Shown piece after piece: positions 1 to 11,973 of a DNA stretch of 64,000 nt. The position numbers were made by a program, and so were the translations under genes. Under the pieces are notes generated by a model. The model worked only from the letters and a program-made list of their open reading frames with translations, had not been told where the DNA came from and did not search any database. Source of the stretch: Dermacentor variabilis (Eukaryota > Arthropoda > Arachnida > Ixodida > Ixodidae). Within the stretch, counting starts at the first letter, position 1. Every line of letters begins with the position of its first letter. Where the stretch lies: the NCBI RefSeq assembly GCF_050947875.1, contig NC_134574.1, positions 153,848,051-153,912,050 of the forward strand, given 5' to 3'.

Positions 1-261
1 AAACATACAGTGTTATAAACACATTCTGATGTTCAGACATGCAACTTGGGTATGTAGAATGGCTACTCTAAGGCCACAACAAATAAACTGCTAAGTACTT
101 CCTTCTCTTTGATTGTATGCAATATGTCTACGCTCAGCATGATGTCGTCTTGCCACAGCTGAACTCGTAACATAAAGCGGGCAGAAAAGAAAGCACAAGG
201 GAAGTGTGAGTGTGGCACAACAGCCTCCGACAAAAGAAATGAGGGCCAATCGAAAATTCAC

Positions 262-366
262 TTAAGTTTGGCGGTTTAACGTGCCAAACCACAATCTGAT
301 TGTGAAGCATGCCCTAGTGGGGGACTACAGAAAAATTCTGACCACCTGAGGTTCTTTAAAACAAAT
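262..366 (-). repeat. Ruka-type SINE fragment (3' part)
   Basis: The plus strand reads the SINE body backwards: a ggcggtttaacgtgcc-like start, then tctgattgtgaagcatgcc, tagtgggggact, and ccacctgaggttctttaa. These match the conserved body of the better copies at 25.8 and 55.5 kb. The tRNA-like head is missing and the copy is diverged. Confidence 0.6.
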
Positions 367-1327
367 TAGAGCGCAAAAAGCACAACCGCATACACGTGTA
401 TGTGGGTGTGTTATTGCACTCAGTTTTGTTTTACCAGAATGAGCTACCAGTAACCCAACAGCAAGTTCTTCTAAAATGGAGTTTTTTAATGTGCATTCAA
501 CGCACGGTACACAGTTGTCCTTGCATTTCATCCCCATCAGAATGCGGCACCGGAAGCAAACGTGCGACATTGTGCTCAGCGTCACAATGCCATAGCAACT
601 GAGCTACCATGGCAGACGCGAGTTAATTCACTTATTCCCAAATCTCCGCCTACACACAATATATATCCTATGCTCACAAGATATGCGAAACAATTTTCAT
701 TGACTTCAAAGTGCTGCCGCCTTCAATGCACTGGGATGGGTGAACCTGCCCTCACCAGCTGTGCCACAGCACTGAAAGACATGTTACTGGTGCTTTGCGG
801 AAATAAAGTTTTACCTTGTCCGTGTACGCTTTAACTTTTACGGAGCACCCGGTTACCGAAGACGTGGACGACAGCAGCAACACTGGAAGCGGCACCTTGG
901 GACATTTTGTCTAACCACAACACGTTAGACACGTTCTTGTGTTATGTGGGGTTTCTCGTAGAAGAATGCTATTTTTTTAGAACGCTGTACGTTTAACCAT
1001 CATGTCACAGTCGCTAATTTAAACCATGAGCTAAGCAGAATATGGTGGGACACTACAATAATAGCTTTGTGTCATCTGTTTAAACTCCGCACCACCAGCT
1101 GGCGTTACCAGCGCTGCTGTTGCTGTACACATTTCTGGTAAACTGGTACATTATAAAAAGGCTATACATTTTATAAACAAGCTAAATCGCTATTGCCCAG
1201 AACTTCCTCAACATAATGAAAAATAACAATATAAGACAATGTTACGGCAAAGTGTTCCAGGCGGCAATTGTACAAGGGAGAAGAAATTACTTTCACAGGT
1301 TTGTCCAAGAAAGGCATGGAGTTAGAG

Positions 1328-1368
1328 CAAAACCAAGTGCACGAACTAAGGTTGTGCACTTGGTTTTG
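1328..1368. repeat. Perfect hairpin, 15-bp stem
   Basis: Arms 1328-1342 and 1354-1368 are exact inverted complements (caaaaccaagtgcac and its complement) around an 11-nt spacer. No flanking element boundary was recognised. It may be the core of a small foldback element. Confidence 0.7.
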
Positions 1369-1532
1369 TCAGCATGACGACTGTAACATTTTGAGAGAAA
1401 ACAGGCTTCGTTCACTCAGTCAGTGTGACCACACAATGCTAGGTTCCGTGGTTTGAAACCAGTAATCGGTCATATCTTATGATGAAGGCTAAAGTGGATT
1501 TCATTATTAGGTCCGCAGGTAACAGTTCTGAA

Positions 1533-1625
1533 AATTTAATTGAAATTCGGGGGTTTTATGAGCCAAAACCACGGTTTGATTATGAGGCACGCCGTAGTGG
1601 GGGACTCTGGCAGCGCACATTTCCA
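1533..1625 (-). repeat. Ruka-type SINE fragment (3' part)
   Basis: The plus strand carries gggggttttatgagccaaaac, then tttgattatgaggcacgccg and tagtgggggactc. This is the complement of the 3' half of the SINE seen full length at 25.8 kb. Similarity stops after the -gggggactc block. Confidence 0.6.
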
Positions 1626-3714
1626 GGTTTCTGTGTACATCTCCAGATGAAGCGGTGCACTTGAAACAGACTAAATAGTTTGGCAGATTGTTTTGTCTGT
1701 CCTATGAACAAAAGTGGCCAACAGTGTACGTCCAGCAGAAACCCATCAAGGGAACACAACACTTGCATGTTCCCTTCATATTTGACGGGCACGGCACTTG
1801 TGCAAGTACAGCGGGGTTCAGGGATCGCCCAAGCAATGCCCGTGACCATAAAAGCAGATATGCAGAGTTCTAAAAAATTTACTATGTGAAATTGGGTGGG
1901 CTCTTTTTACGCAACCTCGAGTGAGTGTGAAACTATGCGGCATTTTTGTACATGACTAGAAATGGCGCATGAAATTGTAATTTGGTGGAAGGTTGGCTTC
2001 ATTGCACATTGTAGTCATGTGAAAAAATTTTCACATTGCAGATCTGGATCTAACAATGGAACAACAAGCGGAATGGCACGTGTGTACAACCACACTCAAT
2101 GCACAGCTTCCATAACGTGCCGCCCTGTATTCGCAATCAAAATACAGTGCAGTGCCTGCTGGAACCTCAAGGCTTCTCAAAGTTTTGAATACAGTTGACT
2201 CGATTAATTCGACTTCTTGTCAATTTAAATGCACTGGCAAGTCCCGGTGAGAAACCGTGCATTAATATGTAAGGAAAACTTGCTTAGTTCGAACGTGATG
2301 GCATGCTGCACCGGTTAATTAAAATCCCACATGCGTCCCCTCATGTGCGCAGGGGTTACTAAAAGCTTAAATACACATGAAATTCGGCAGACAGCAATAC
2401 AATTTACTGTCTCCTGCTTCACTAGGTGATGATAGTGATGGCAGCAACCTGTCCTGCAGTGATGATGACTATTTGCACTGTGTCCTGGGCAATGTCTCTT
2501 GGAAATTTTGTCAGCGCTGACGTGTGTTGAGGTTTGTGGGGCCATTGGCCAACAACGACATGTATAGTTATTTTTAACCTTGCTTTCGTTTTGCTCAGTG
2601 TCTTGAATTTCCATCTCCCGCCTTCTCCGTGTTTTTATTTATAGTTATTGTAATACTCTATTGAAGTCTGTATTTAGTATATAATGCTGGATTGAAAACG
2701 ACGACAGACTACTTCAAGGAATAAAAAAAAAGGGTTTGAATTGATTCATTTTGCCGTCGTTTATTAATTTGACCTTATTCATAATTCGAGGAAATTTTGT
2801 TGTCCCGCAAGGTCAAATGAATGAAAGTTGACTGTATTATGCGATTTGACACCTTAACTCCTTCCAACTGCCATAGCACATTACATTATAGTTCTGATAT
2901 ATGAAGAAGTTAGCCTGTGGAAGATGTTACAGACCAAAGGCCAGTACACAGCACAATGCGCAGAGTGATGCATTTCTGTGATTTAACCACTTGCATAGCT
3001 TTCGCAGCGTCACCTGCAGTGTATAAAATGGAGTAAACTGTTTCTCCTGCAACTAAAGATTCAGACCACGTAGAAAGCATAGCATCAAAAAGTGCAGATA
3101 TGGAACAACCTCTATGCAAAATTTGACATTTCAAATACGAGCAGATGCGTCATGCAAAGCTAGCAAAAGTAGACCTTCCTGATGCCGAAACTGAATCTCG
3201 AAGCCAACATACTTAAACTTAAATCACATCCGTTAACCACTTGGAACATGCATCGTATGCTTAGGCAATATTTAAAAGCTGCCAATAAGTAAATTTGACA
3301 ATTACCAGCCCTGTGGCTTTGCCAAGATTGCTTAAATACTAGTATATTTCACCTCAACCAAACATAATTAGGTTTAGTTACGATGGCAATAATAGGTGAA
3401 GAGCACTGCGGTGTCAGCAAACAGCACGAGCTCTCTCACAACCAACGCATAGGTTGTCATCGTCTTCTGCTCCAAGGTGCCACCGAGAGCATGAAGGCGT
3501 GTCTGCTTTATTACAACTATGTACTTATCAATAAGCAATTTTGCCAAAGTGAAATTTCGTTGCAGTTGGCCTTTAAAAGCACTTCATTGCGAAGTGCTTT
3601 CCTTAGGTTCGCTGACTGTCAGCCCCCTTTGGTAATATTCAACTTCCTCCTAATTACAGCCTTACAGCCACCTCCTAATTTACAGCAGCTGTTGAACAGA
3701 GAGCAACGACGCAC

Positions 3715-4001
3715 CTTTCATCGACATGCGTGAAGCACATGCCCGGGTTGTGCCGGCTGAGGAATGTGTGTGAGCCCAGGGGCGCCTCGATGTTGGACGG
3801 GTGCGGGATGGGCTGAGCCACACACACCAGGAAATGCCTCCGCTCGTGGATGATGACGCGGATCGGCAGGTGCGGCATGGGTGACGACACGGGCGTGTCG
3901 TCTTCTTCCTTGGTCATCACCGCCGGCGACAGCAGCTCTTCGTCGGGAGAAGGCTTGGGGACCACATCACGCAGAACACGCGTGCCCACACACTGCATCA
4001 A
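3715..4001 (-). CDS. HIF1A: Hypoxia-inducible factor alpha, exon with end of PAS-A, long linker and start of PAS-B
   Basis: This exon has 95 codons plus two bases, phase 0 in and phase 2 out. It opens with [10 protein letters not shown], equivalent to VLHCTGHIHV at the end of PAS-A. A linker of about 45 residues rich in acidic residues, Ser and Pro follows ([12 protein letters not shown], then [13 protein letters not shown]). The start of PAS-B then reads [20 protein letters not shown] and [18 protein letters not shown]. On the minus strand the acceptor is CTCTCTTTGCAG|TTG and the donor is GATGAAAG|GTGCGT. The vertebrate gene also splices within the CDER codon in the same phase. The linker is roughly twice the human length. 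The rest of PAS-B and all oxygen-sensing regions lie beyond the left edge, because no ITELMGY-like exon is visible in 1-3714. Confidence 0.93.
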
Positions 4002-6823
4002 CTGCAAAGAGAGGGAGCAGTTCGCCATCAGCAAAGGTACAAGGATTCCAAACCACGATGCACAAAGCTGCCACATCGTTACCTGGCCCAGCTGAAAGCG
4101 CTGAACGATTGTTCTTTAAAAACGATGGCTTTCTTAGTGAGTTCCCGTAGGTCTGTGCAGTGATGTGGTTTGTTCCCGTGGGTACCTACAGTGTAAAATT
4201 TGGGCCAATCCTGAAGATAGTGCAGTACAAGAAAATTCAGGCAGCCCGACAGTGCTCCTACTCCAGTCATGCAGAGGGTGATGCAATAGAGTGCCGTGCA
4301 CCAGTGTCTCTGCCCCATTCTCACTCCCAACTCACCGAGGAAGACGTTGTCTTGAATCGACATCAAGAGGTTGCACCACCTTCCAAATTTTTAAAGCAAA
4401 GTTTTCTTCGGCTACCATCCTAGGTTCTTGGTGTGGCTGCTGCTGCTGCTGCTGTGGCAATCAGTATCTCAACAGATTTGTTTGTGGATATATATACAAA
4501 GGTTATATGAGCACCGCATGGAAGTACTAGCACAAGGGCTTATATAACCCTTGTATGCTGATTGACAAATTAGGTTGAGCAAGCGCAGCTCTTTCCTGCA
4601 TAACAAAAATATAAATTCCTGCGTAAAGCCTGAACATATAACGTCGGCTCACAGTATCCTTAAAGCACAGTGACCTGTTAATGGAATGACGCATTGTATT
4701 CAACAGATCTTTTGATTTACTTGATTTTCCTTGATTTATCCTTTGATGATGTGCCACAGGGTGTATGCCCATTCTTGGTCAATCCTCCAAAATGGTTTAT
4801 CAGCCGCTGTGCACAAGTACGCTTGTCATCGTCATTCATCCTTTGACAAGCCTCATTGATTGCCTTTGTTTTTGTAACATTGCTGCGTAGATATCTCACG
4901 CTGTGCACCCACCTGATTTGGTGCCTCCATTTCGGCATAGCTTGGGAGCGGTGTAGTGCATAAACGTAAAAATTGTGTGAGAATCAAGCTGTCACTTTTA
5001 TGGTGGATAAACATTACATGATATTTCTTGTTGCATGGTATGAAAGCAAACAAATTGTACACATCACTGCTGTTAGTTGTCATGCATTTAATTACCTGCT
5101 TCACTTCAGATACATTCCAACATGTGTGCTTTATCTGTATAATTTTGTTATCTGCCGAAGCACAGCAGGACTAGTGGCTGTCGAGTATTGTGGGCTATAC
5201 ATTAATATCTTGGCCAATTTGAGACATTTAATGTGAGCAAAAGTAGAATATGTGGGAGTTCAATCAGTTCGCTGAGTGAAGTCGTTGCTGTGCCTCCGGC
5301 TTTGGGCTCAGTCACCAGTGCGAGGCAAGCCCCAAAATTCCAGTTTTTTGGCCCCGTTCTGTTTTCCCGGGTGTTGCGGTCACGTCCCAAGGTGTCATGC
5401 TATGCGGCCCTCCAAGTGGGTCGTGGAGCATGACGTAGGGAAGATGCCCCGACAGAGAAGCATGGTCGTAATGTATAGTTTAAGTATAGTTAACTTCTGC
5501 AGTTGAGCAGTGGGAAGGACAAGCATCGGCCACGAGAGGCAAGCGACAAGGTACGTGGGCGACCACCTCTTTGTGTCCCTGGGACATTCCCATGCTTTGC
5601 AATCTTGCGTCAGCGTGGCTTGCTCAGTGGCTCTGCATTCTGCCCTTGTGGTAGTCGCAGGTGCCCGGTGAGTCACATTCTGTTTGTCCGAATCGTTGCT
5701 GACCAGAATTGGTGGTGGAAAGCGCTAGGTAGTGTCTGCAAACACACCTTGGCTCGTTTGTGTGAACCACTGTTCAACACAAAGCATCACCTGTCTTCCT
5801 CCACCATCGGGGGCAGTGGATGCCGATAGTACTCCGTGCGTTTAAGTGCAGTGTTGTATTTTATGGCATAGTGTTCTAGGCAATAAATACATAACTGTCC
5901 TGGACGTCTTGTGTTCCTGGGAGAGAGCTCTATTTGTACGGCAAGAGCTGGCCAGGCCTTTTGGCTCGGTGCTCGAACCTGCGAGGGGTCTATTGCCACG
6001 CAGTCATATTCTGTCGTGAAGCCCCCTTTTGGGGCAATTTACTGCTGCCGCACAGGGTGGAGTGAGTCCACAAAGCACACAAATGCTTTTGCCGGTGGAA
6101 TGCCATCATGTAGAACGCCATCATTGCCATCCTAGGAATGTCCTATTCCTACGCAATGTCAGCAAATTTTTCTCTGCATTGTAACATCACCATAATGGCA
6201 ATAATGTCAGGTCTGGCATTTTGAGATCAACTTTAGTGTCAAATTAATATATTTCATAAGTGTTTCACAACTGTCACACCTGCTAAGTGTCATTATTTTA
6301 GGTGTCAATAATTCTATGAGGAAGAAACTGCTGGTTTTAATGAGATTATCATACAGTTAGATTAGTTAGTCGCACGAAAAAGCATAGAATCAAGTGAGAG
6401 GGACTATTGCATGTAGATATTCATCAACCTCTGATACATATTTTAATGTATTACATTTTCAATTTATGTATTTGTGTAGAAGGAGTTTCAGTTTGGTATA
6501 ATTGCTTGTTAGGCACAAAGGTTGCCTTCCCAGTTTTGTGTTCTAAATGTTTCGAATCATCCATGTAACATCTTTAGCGGGTATTCAACTCTTGTTCTGC
6601 CAACCATCCGATGCTATCATTCAGCAGGGACATCGAGCTACTCGCTGCGGTAGCTTCTTGTGGCTGTTGCCTTTTTTTTCACAGAAAGAAAAGTAAAGCA
6701 TTGAACTGAACTGAATCCAAATATCCAGCAGCCATTAGCCTGAAGTGTGCAAGCACGGGTATGCACGTTCGCCTGTTCCATAAAAGTGCGTGAAGCACGC
6801 ATCAAGCGTCCCTTCTCTTTCAC
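4002..6823 (-). other. HIF-alpha intron (2.8 kb)
   Basis: This intron lies between the rest-of-PAS-A exon and the linker/PAS-B exon. Most is AT-rich and featureless. A GC-richer block at about 5.23-6.14 kb, with an AATAAA at 5883, differs in composition and may be an inserted retroelement remnant. I found no LTR pair, target duplication or domain in it. Confidence 0.7.
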
Positions 6824-7018
6824 CTTGTATGAAGAGGCCGACTTGACGCTGACCCCGCGGCCTTTGCTGCCCAGCGTGCAGCGCAGGCGCATGAGGAAAT
6901 GGCAAGGCTGGGGGGACACATCGTGCAAGCCCTCGGGTTTGGACAGCAGGGCATCCTTCAGTTCGTCATGGTCGCAGGGATGGCAAAAGTCGAAGACGCT
7001 CTGACCCATCAAGTCCAC
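6824..7018 (-). CDS. HIF1A: Hypoxia-inducible factor alpha, exon with rest of PAS-A
   Basis: This is a 65-codon, phase 0/0 exon carrying most of PAS-A. It reads VDLMGQSVFDFCHPCDHDEL, then a loop, then FLMRLRCTLGSKGRGVSVKSA. These match the HSVFDFTHPCDHEEM and FFLRMKCTLTSRGR regions of animal HIF-alpha. On the minus strand the acceptor is GCTGCCAG|GTG and the donor is TACAAG|GTGAAAG. The exon ends at SSYK, the position where the vertebrate gene also splices (after ATWK). The loop between DELKDAL and FLMRL is of ordinary HIF length. No stop or frameshift is present. Translation beyond the donor (VKEKGRL...) loses all similarity, which supports the splice site. Confidence 0.92.
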
Positions 7019-8349
7019 CTGGCAGCGCAGCGGGCACAGAAACAACATACTTAACATGCAGAACAACATGAAGGAACAACATGCTTTAAAGGGAACAACA
7101 GTATGCCTAAACAATATTGGCACCCAACAGTTCTAGAATAGCAGATACGGTCGCTTCCGTGGACAGCAGAGGCTTGGTATGCTGGAAGGAGACACAGCAG
7201 TGAAAGATGATACCACAGACTGTGTGAGGCTAGGGCATTGTTAAGCACTGAAAGATTTACTGTTGCATTTGCAAATGAAAAAAATTAAAAAGTAAATAGT
7301 GATGCACAAATAAAGCCCCATACAAGTGTTCACGTCCAGCATACCTCTCAAAAGAGGCTTTTGTACACTTTAGAGGTGTGCTTGGTAGCCGCACTACCGA
7401 ACTTGCAAAGCTTAAGAGAATCACAGGCACTCAACAAAAAAACACTGCTACCAAACGGAATTTACGTGGGAATTTTATGCAATCGCTGACTTTAATATGT
7501 GGCAGAAGGCACCAATGTATGGGAGTTCAATAACACAGGCAGCATGACTTTAAATATGTTATTTCACAATATTTTATTCATTCATCTTGCTCTTCAGCAT
7601 GAGCTAACACACCACTGTGCTGCAGTTACTGCTGCTCATTCAGCACAACCAATTATAAGGAAACAATAGAACCAAAGCAAGAAGGGTTGTTACAAAATGC
7701 AACCTCAAGGCATCAACATGCCAAAGGACCACTTTGCCCATAGCAAGCAATGCAGTATTGGTCACTAAAGTTTTCAGAATATAAAACTACAAGAGAACTA
7801 AATTCCTTTTAGAATGTTTGTGGGTATGTTCACAGCCTGCACATTAACAGTTCACTCTGCACTTCTGCATGCAAATGCCAAACTGCAGGTGTCAGTACCA
7901 GATAGATTCTGCCTTCTTTTTTTCAATTATTATTTATATCATCTGCAAACTTTCATATACAAACTTATGAAGCACATATGTCTGCAACACAGTTGATAAA
8001 TGCTCTGCAATGGTTAACGTAGACAAAAATTACTGACAAAAATTACTGCTAAACTTGTCTGATAAGATGTGCCAGTGGTGTGTTACTGCTGAATGCAAAT
8101 ATGCATGGAGTGCCGACTTCACTATATACCAATATACTGTATGTATAACTATTCAGGCACACAATGATTATCTTGGTTTCACACACACTTTTACACCTTG
8201 TAATAAAAAAAAAGAAGTAATACACTACATGATTGACAAAATGTTGATGAAAGCGTGCAGATGAATAATCTGCTATTACTAGTAGTCATAGGCAGCCATT
8301 AGGTTTGAAGCAAATAGTGTGCAACTGTGCTGCTTTGCAAGAGCACCAA

Positions 8350-8507
8350 GGGCTGTATTTTGTAACAACCTATTTCATCTTTTATTCTTCTTATCAGTCA
8401 CAGCAAGTTGCTAGCCCTAGTAACAACAGCAGCATGGTGGCATCAGAGGCAGTGATAAAGGGCACAATGAATGGAAGATGGAATAGACTGTCACAAAATG
8501 CAGCCCC
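8350..8507. mobile_element. Foldback MITE, copy 1 of a tandem pair
   Basis: The left end gggctgtattttgtaacaac and the right end, read in complement, ggggctgcattttgtgacag pair over about 40 bp with scattered mismatches. The matching stretch tctatttcatctt appears inside both arms. No protein is encoded. The element abuts a second copy of the same terminal sequence at 8509, so this looks like two related non-autonomous foldback units side by side. Confidence 0.55.
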
Positions 8508-8508
8508 A

Positions 8509-8686
8509 GGCCGCTATTTTGTAGCGATGCCTTATGCCTTATTCTATGCTATTCTTATCATCCACCACACACAGCTGTCCAATCCCGTTGATAATGTGGG
8601 CAGACCACCGCTCTGACCACTGGCCAAGCGCGAAAAGCGTGAAAGCGCATAGAATTGGAAAAGGCATCACTACAAAATACCGGCCC
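8509..8686. mobile_element. Foldback MITE, copy 2 of a tandem pair
   Basis: The left end ggccgctattttgtagcgat and the complement of the right end ggccggtattttgtagtgat match closely, and the arms continue through gccttatgcc / gccttttcc. No coding capacity. The ends share the (C)(G/T)(A/G)TATTTTGTA(G/A)C core with the adjacent unit. No target-site duplication could be defined because the units touch. Confidence 0.6.
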
Positions 8687-9522
8687 AGAAGTCGCTATAA
8701 GTGCACTTTTTTCAACAAGCTGTTGAAGATGATGCACTTATACTACCAACTGTGCCATATTTCATGTTGCATCAACAAGGCTAATTTCACACAACTTCAC
8801 ACGAAGGATAAATGCAAGACCTACATTTGTCCACATGTGAACCCTAGCCCATACCTTCGCAGAATCTTTTGGATCACCAAAAAGCGCATTTGCATGACAT
8901 TCTGTAATAGAAATATTCAGTGCATCACAGGTGTGTTCATGGCACTTGTACCTACAAGGCTATCACTAAACACTGTTTCACATAGTGAGCAACCTGCAGC
9001 AAGCAGTCAACATTGCATCAAGGCTTGCAACATTAGACTTGGCCAGAAAGTAACACAAAACATTGTCAAATTAGTGCTAAGAAAAATTCTAGACAATGCC
9101 GTCTTTGCTCAAACGTTTTTTATTAAATAAATGGTGCATTTGCAGTAAATTGTACATAACAATCCAAAATTCCAGTAAATTTAATAACTTTAGTTATGTT
9201 CTGATGATTTCAGTGTATCTTTCTTTTTTTCAATGTAACTAAATTTTTTGTTGCCTTCCCAATTCACAAAAATTTTTCACAGCTTGATATGCAAGTACAG
9301 ACAGCATAAAAAGATTACGGGGCATAACTTTCATGCAAAAGCTGTATTCCTGCTCATTCTTTTCCTGGAGCCAATGAAAGTACAGTACTCACTGAGTGCG
9401 GCGCACATGCTAGTCGAGGCTGCCGACTCAAATTCCAGGCTTCGTGACCAATCTGTTCAAATATCCAGCTTGGCACAAGATCTTGCACCGTTAACTTTTG
9501 ATGCAGAATGTAACCTGACTTT

Positions 9523-9767
9523 ATTTGGCTTCTTAATTCTGGTGCCTTACATGTCAAAAGCACGATATGATTATGACACATGCCAAAGTGGGGGACTCCG
9601 AATTAATTCTGATAACCAGGGGTCATTTAACATGCACGCAATACATGGCACATAGGTGTTCTAGCGTGTTGCCCCATCGAAATGCAGCCACCACGGCCAG
9701 GATTGTTCCCCCGCCCTCGGGCTTAGCAGTGCAACACCAAAGCCACTACGCCACCGCAAAAGATTAG
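9523..9767 (-). repeat. Ruka-type SINE, degenerate full-length copy
   Basis: Read in complement, the plus strand shows the tRNA-like head (around 9690-9767, with the B box badly eroded near 9700), the cgaaatgcagccaccacggcc block at about 9679-9699, and the body ending in the gattatgacacatgcc block. It is older than the copies at 25.8 and 55.5 kb, judging by mismatch density. Confidence 0.6.
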
Positions 9768-10680
9768 ATGAAAGCCTAAGATGTGCTCTAGGTGTATGAT
9801 ATTCATGTATATTCAGGCATTGCATCACAGTTGTGCCCTCACTGATGTTTTAAGCGGCTTTGAAATATCAAAAATTGTTACAATTCGAACATAGATTTAC
9901 GACTATACGCAGTTTGAAGGTAATGCGAGTTCACTGTGCAATTCCCAATTATAAATATGAGCTTTCAGCTGATGCCTACAAATAACACAAAACCTTAGAC
10001 ATCAAGCAATATTGTCACTGATGCTTTTGACTAGAGAAAGCTAGACTCAATTTCAAAATGAGATTTTCTCTGCTAATGAGTTGTGCCAGGCTTACTGCCT
10101 AAAGCGAGTTGCACGCAAACTGTTTGAGCATGGTGGACCCCATACCAGTGATCACAACGGCTCAATGGGAAACATACACGTAAAAGACTTGGGAAACCCC
10201 ACTGTCTAATTAAAACAAACATCTTTTATTTAAGTTTTCTTTTTCTGCAAGGGGATGTTGACGGATATCCTAAAATTCAATGTACCAGCTATCCTGATGT
10301 TGGATCTACCTCTCCATTTCCATTTAGCCTTCTTTTATGTCCAAACAAGACAGACAGCTTTCAAAAAATGAAAGTAAATCTGGTGGTGTTGGCAATCTCG
10401 CAGTTCTGTAATGTTTGTAACGGGCCAGGGCTTATCTATTGAGGCCATTGGTCTCCCATGGGCCAGAGCATATCAGAGAAAGGCCCTTGCCCTTCCTGGA
10501 AATGCATGGCAGACTGACTTTCTCAGAAGTGGGGAGAAGGTTTCTATGCAAACATGTCTGAGAGCAAACATGGACGCAACACAGGCTGCTGATAGCAGCT
10601 TACTCGTGTTCCTTCCACCTGAAAATAACTGCGTATCCGAGCAAAGCAATGCCACAATGGAGTGCCAGAGATAGGGTGTG

Positions 10681-10818
10681 AGCAAACCAAGTGTGATATC
10701 TCAAACAGGATTAACGTTGCAGGTTGCTCAAGCTATCTGTTATGCGGAGAGCAAACTAAGTGTGATATCTCAAACAGGATTAACGTTGCAGGTTGCTCAA
10801 GCTATCTGTTATGCGGAG
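10681..10818. repeat. 69-bp tandem duplication, two copies
   Basis: Unit 10681-10749 repeats at 10750-10818 with one clear difference (accaag versus actaag). The unit contains gtgatatctcaaacagg and ggttgctcaagctatctg. The near identity implies a recent duplication inside the intron. It is not a CRISPR: two head-to-tail copies with no spacers. Confidence 0.85.
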
Positions 10819-11833
10819 AGTTAAAAAAAAAAATGTGTGCAGAATGACCGCAGGAGCGGGCCACAAGGACATCACTTGGGTGCACAAGTGGTGAGAACAT
10901 GTGATACAACGTCACAGGTCTACATCAATGCCATAATGCTTTGCACCCCCCATGTCGAGGTTGTCCTGCGTCTTCAAGTTCTTTATGTGCATTCCATTTC
11001 CTAGATTCACTGTTCTGTTGTAGACGTTCCCGGCAGACACCTATGAGAATACCACATGGAAGAATGGGCAGCCTGCAACGTTGCACATCCGCGAAAAGAT
11101 ACAGGCAGGAGTGTTAAGATTTCTGCATTTACGTAGACAAAGACCAATTAAACACCCTACTGTACCTAGACAATGCAATACATAAGATAAAGTGCACCTC
11201 TCACTAGTATTCATACAACTAGCACCATTCTTTGCTCAACTCACTCTCGGCACCTATGATTGGAAGCGCTTGGTTTGCCGACGGTGTACTAACTACTCCC
11301 TCATCTGCCACTTTCACACTGAACAAGAACAAAAGAATTTCCCGAAAAGCCCTATAGATCATGCACCAAAATAATGACAGCTAAAACCATCTGCAAAAAG
11401 CCTACGATGTCTTGACACTCAACTCTAAGCTACCTGCACTTATATGTAGCTTAAGGACCACTGGCAGCAAGGCATTGGTGGATGCCAGTGTGGCCAAACC
11501 AGTGCACTGCGAAATGGAGACCAAATACAAAAGTAATACTTTGATGGGATCTTGAAGCACTAATTCAGCGCATGAACACAAGGGCATAAGAAGGCACATG
11601 AACAAACATGCGACCTTGTGATATCCTCAGATTTATCCGCTTCATTAGTATTCCAAGATGCCACACAAACAAGCACGCGTTGCAGCAATATTTGATGGTA
11701 AGCCCATGCCAAACTTGTTAGGTTTAACCCCTCTGCCACATGTTTACCTTTGACTGAGTGCCACAATACTTCACCAGATCACAGGTATGTGAGAGAGAAA
11801 TGCGAGCAGACAAAGGAAGGGCATCAGACTAAC

Positions 11834-11973
11834 CTGGTTGAGACCGAGGTGGCGTCCTACATTGTCCGAGAGGTAGACAACCTCTCCATCGGTCGACAAA
11901 ACCAGCAGGACAGCATCCAGGGCCTCCAGAACTGATGAATCGTAAGGGCTGCAGCCTGCTGATTCGGCCACAT
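11834..11973 (-). CDS. HIF1A: Hypoxia-inducible factor alpha, exon with start of PAS-A
   Basis: This exon encodes the linker after the bHLH and the first strands of PAS-A, the dimerisation fold that contacts ARNT. The diagnostic stretch is VLEALDAVLLVLSTDGEVVY followed by LSDNVGRHLGLNQ. It aligns with the KALDGFVMVL...ISDNVNKYMGL region of animal HIF-alpha. On the minus strand the acceptor is TTTTTGTAG|AT and the donor is AACCAG|GTTAGT. The two leading bases AT join the lone G of the bHLH exon to make an Asp codon, so the frame is continuous. 46 further codons follow and the exon ends in phase 0. The segment joining bHLH to PAS-A (about DVAESAGCSPYDSS) is not conserved with vertebrates. Confidence 0.9.

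Larger units (their letters stand above)
1..3714 (-). other. HIF-alpha intron, incomplete, repeat-bearing
   Basis: This is the intron following the PAS-B start exon. Its acceptor lies off the left edge, so the intron exceeds 3.7 kb. I saw no exon-like similarity in either strand. It holds two eroded minus-oriented Ruka SINE fragments and a perfect 15-bp stem hairpin at 1328-1368. The rest is unremarkable AT-rich sequence. Confidence 0.7.
7019..11833 (-). other. HIF-alpha intron (4.8 kb)
   Basis: This intron lies between the two PAS-A exons. It contains two adjacent foldback elements (8350-8686), a degenerate Ruka SINE (about 9523-9767) and a 69-bp tandem duplication (10681-10818). No host coding similarity was seen. 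Confidence 0.7.

Noticed and set aside
5230..6140. Solo LTR in the 2.8-kb HIF intron
   Set aside because: GC-richer than its surroundings and has an AATAAA, but no TG/CA ends with a matching target duplication could be found; left as an unclassified insert.
6638..6823. Extension of the PAS-A exon through VKEKGRL and beyond
   Set aside because: All HIF similarity stops at SSYK, a GTGAAAG donor sits exactly there, and the next exon starts in the matching phase with the expected end-of-PAS-A motif.
10681..10818. Direct repeats resembling a CRISPR unit
   Set aside because: Two 69-bp units with no spacers in a eukaryotic intron; a plain tandem duplication.
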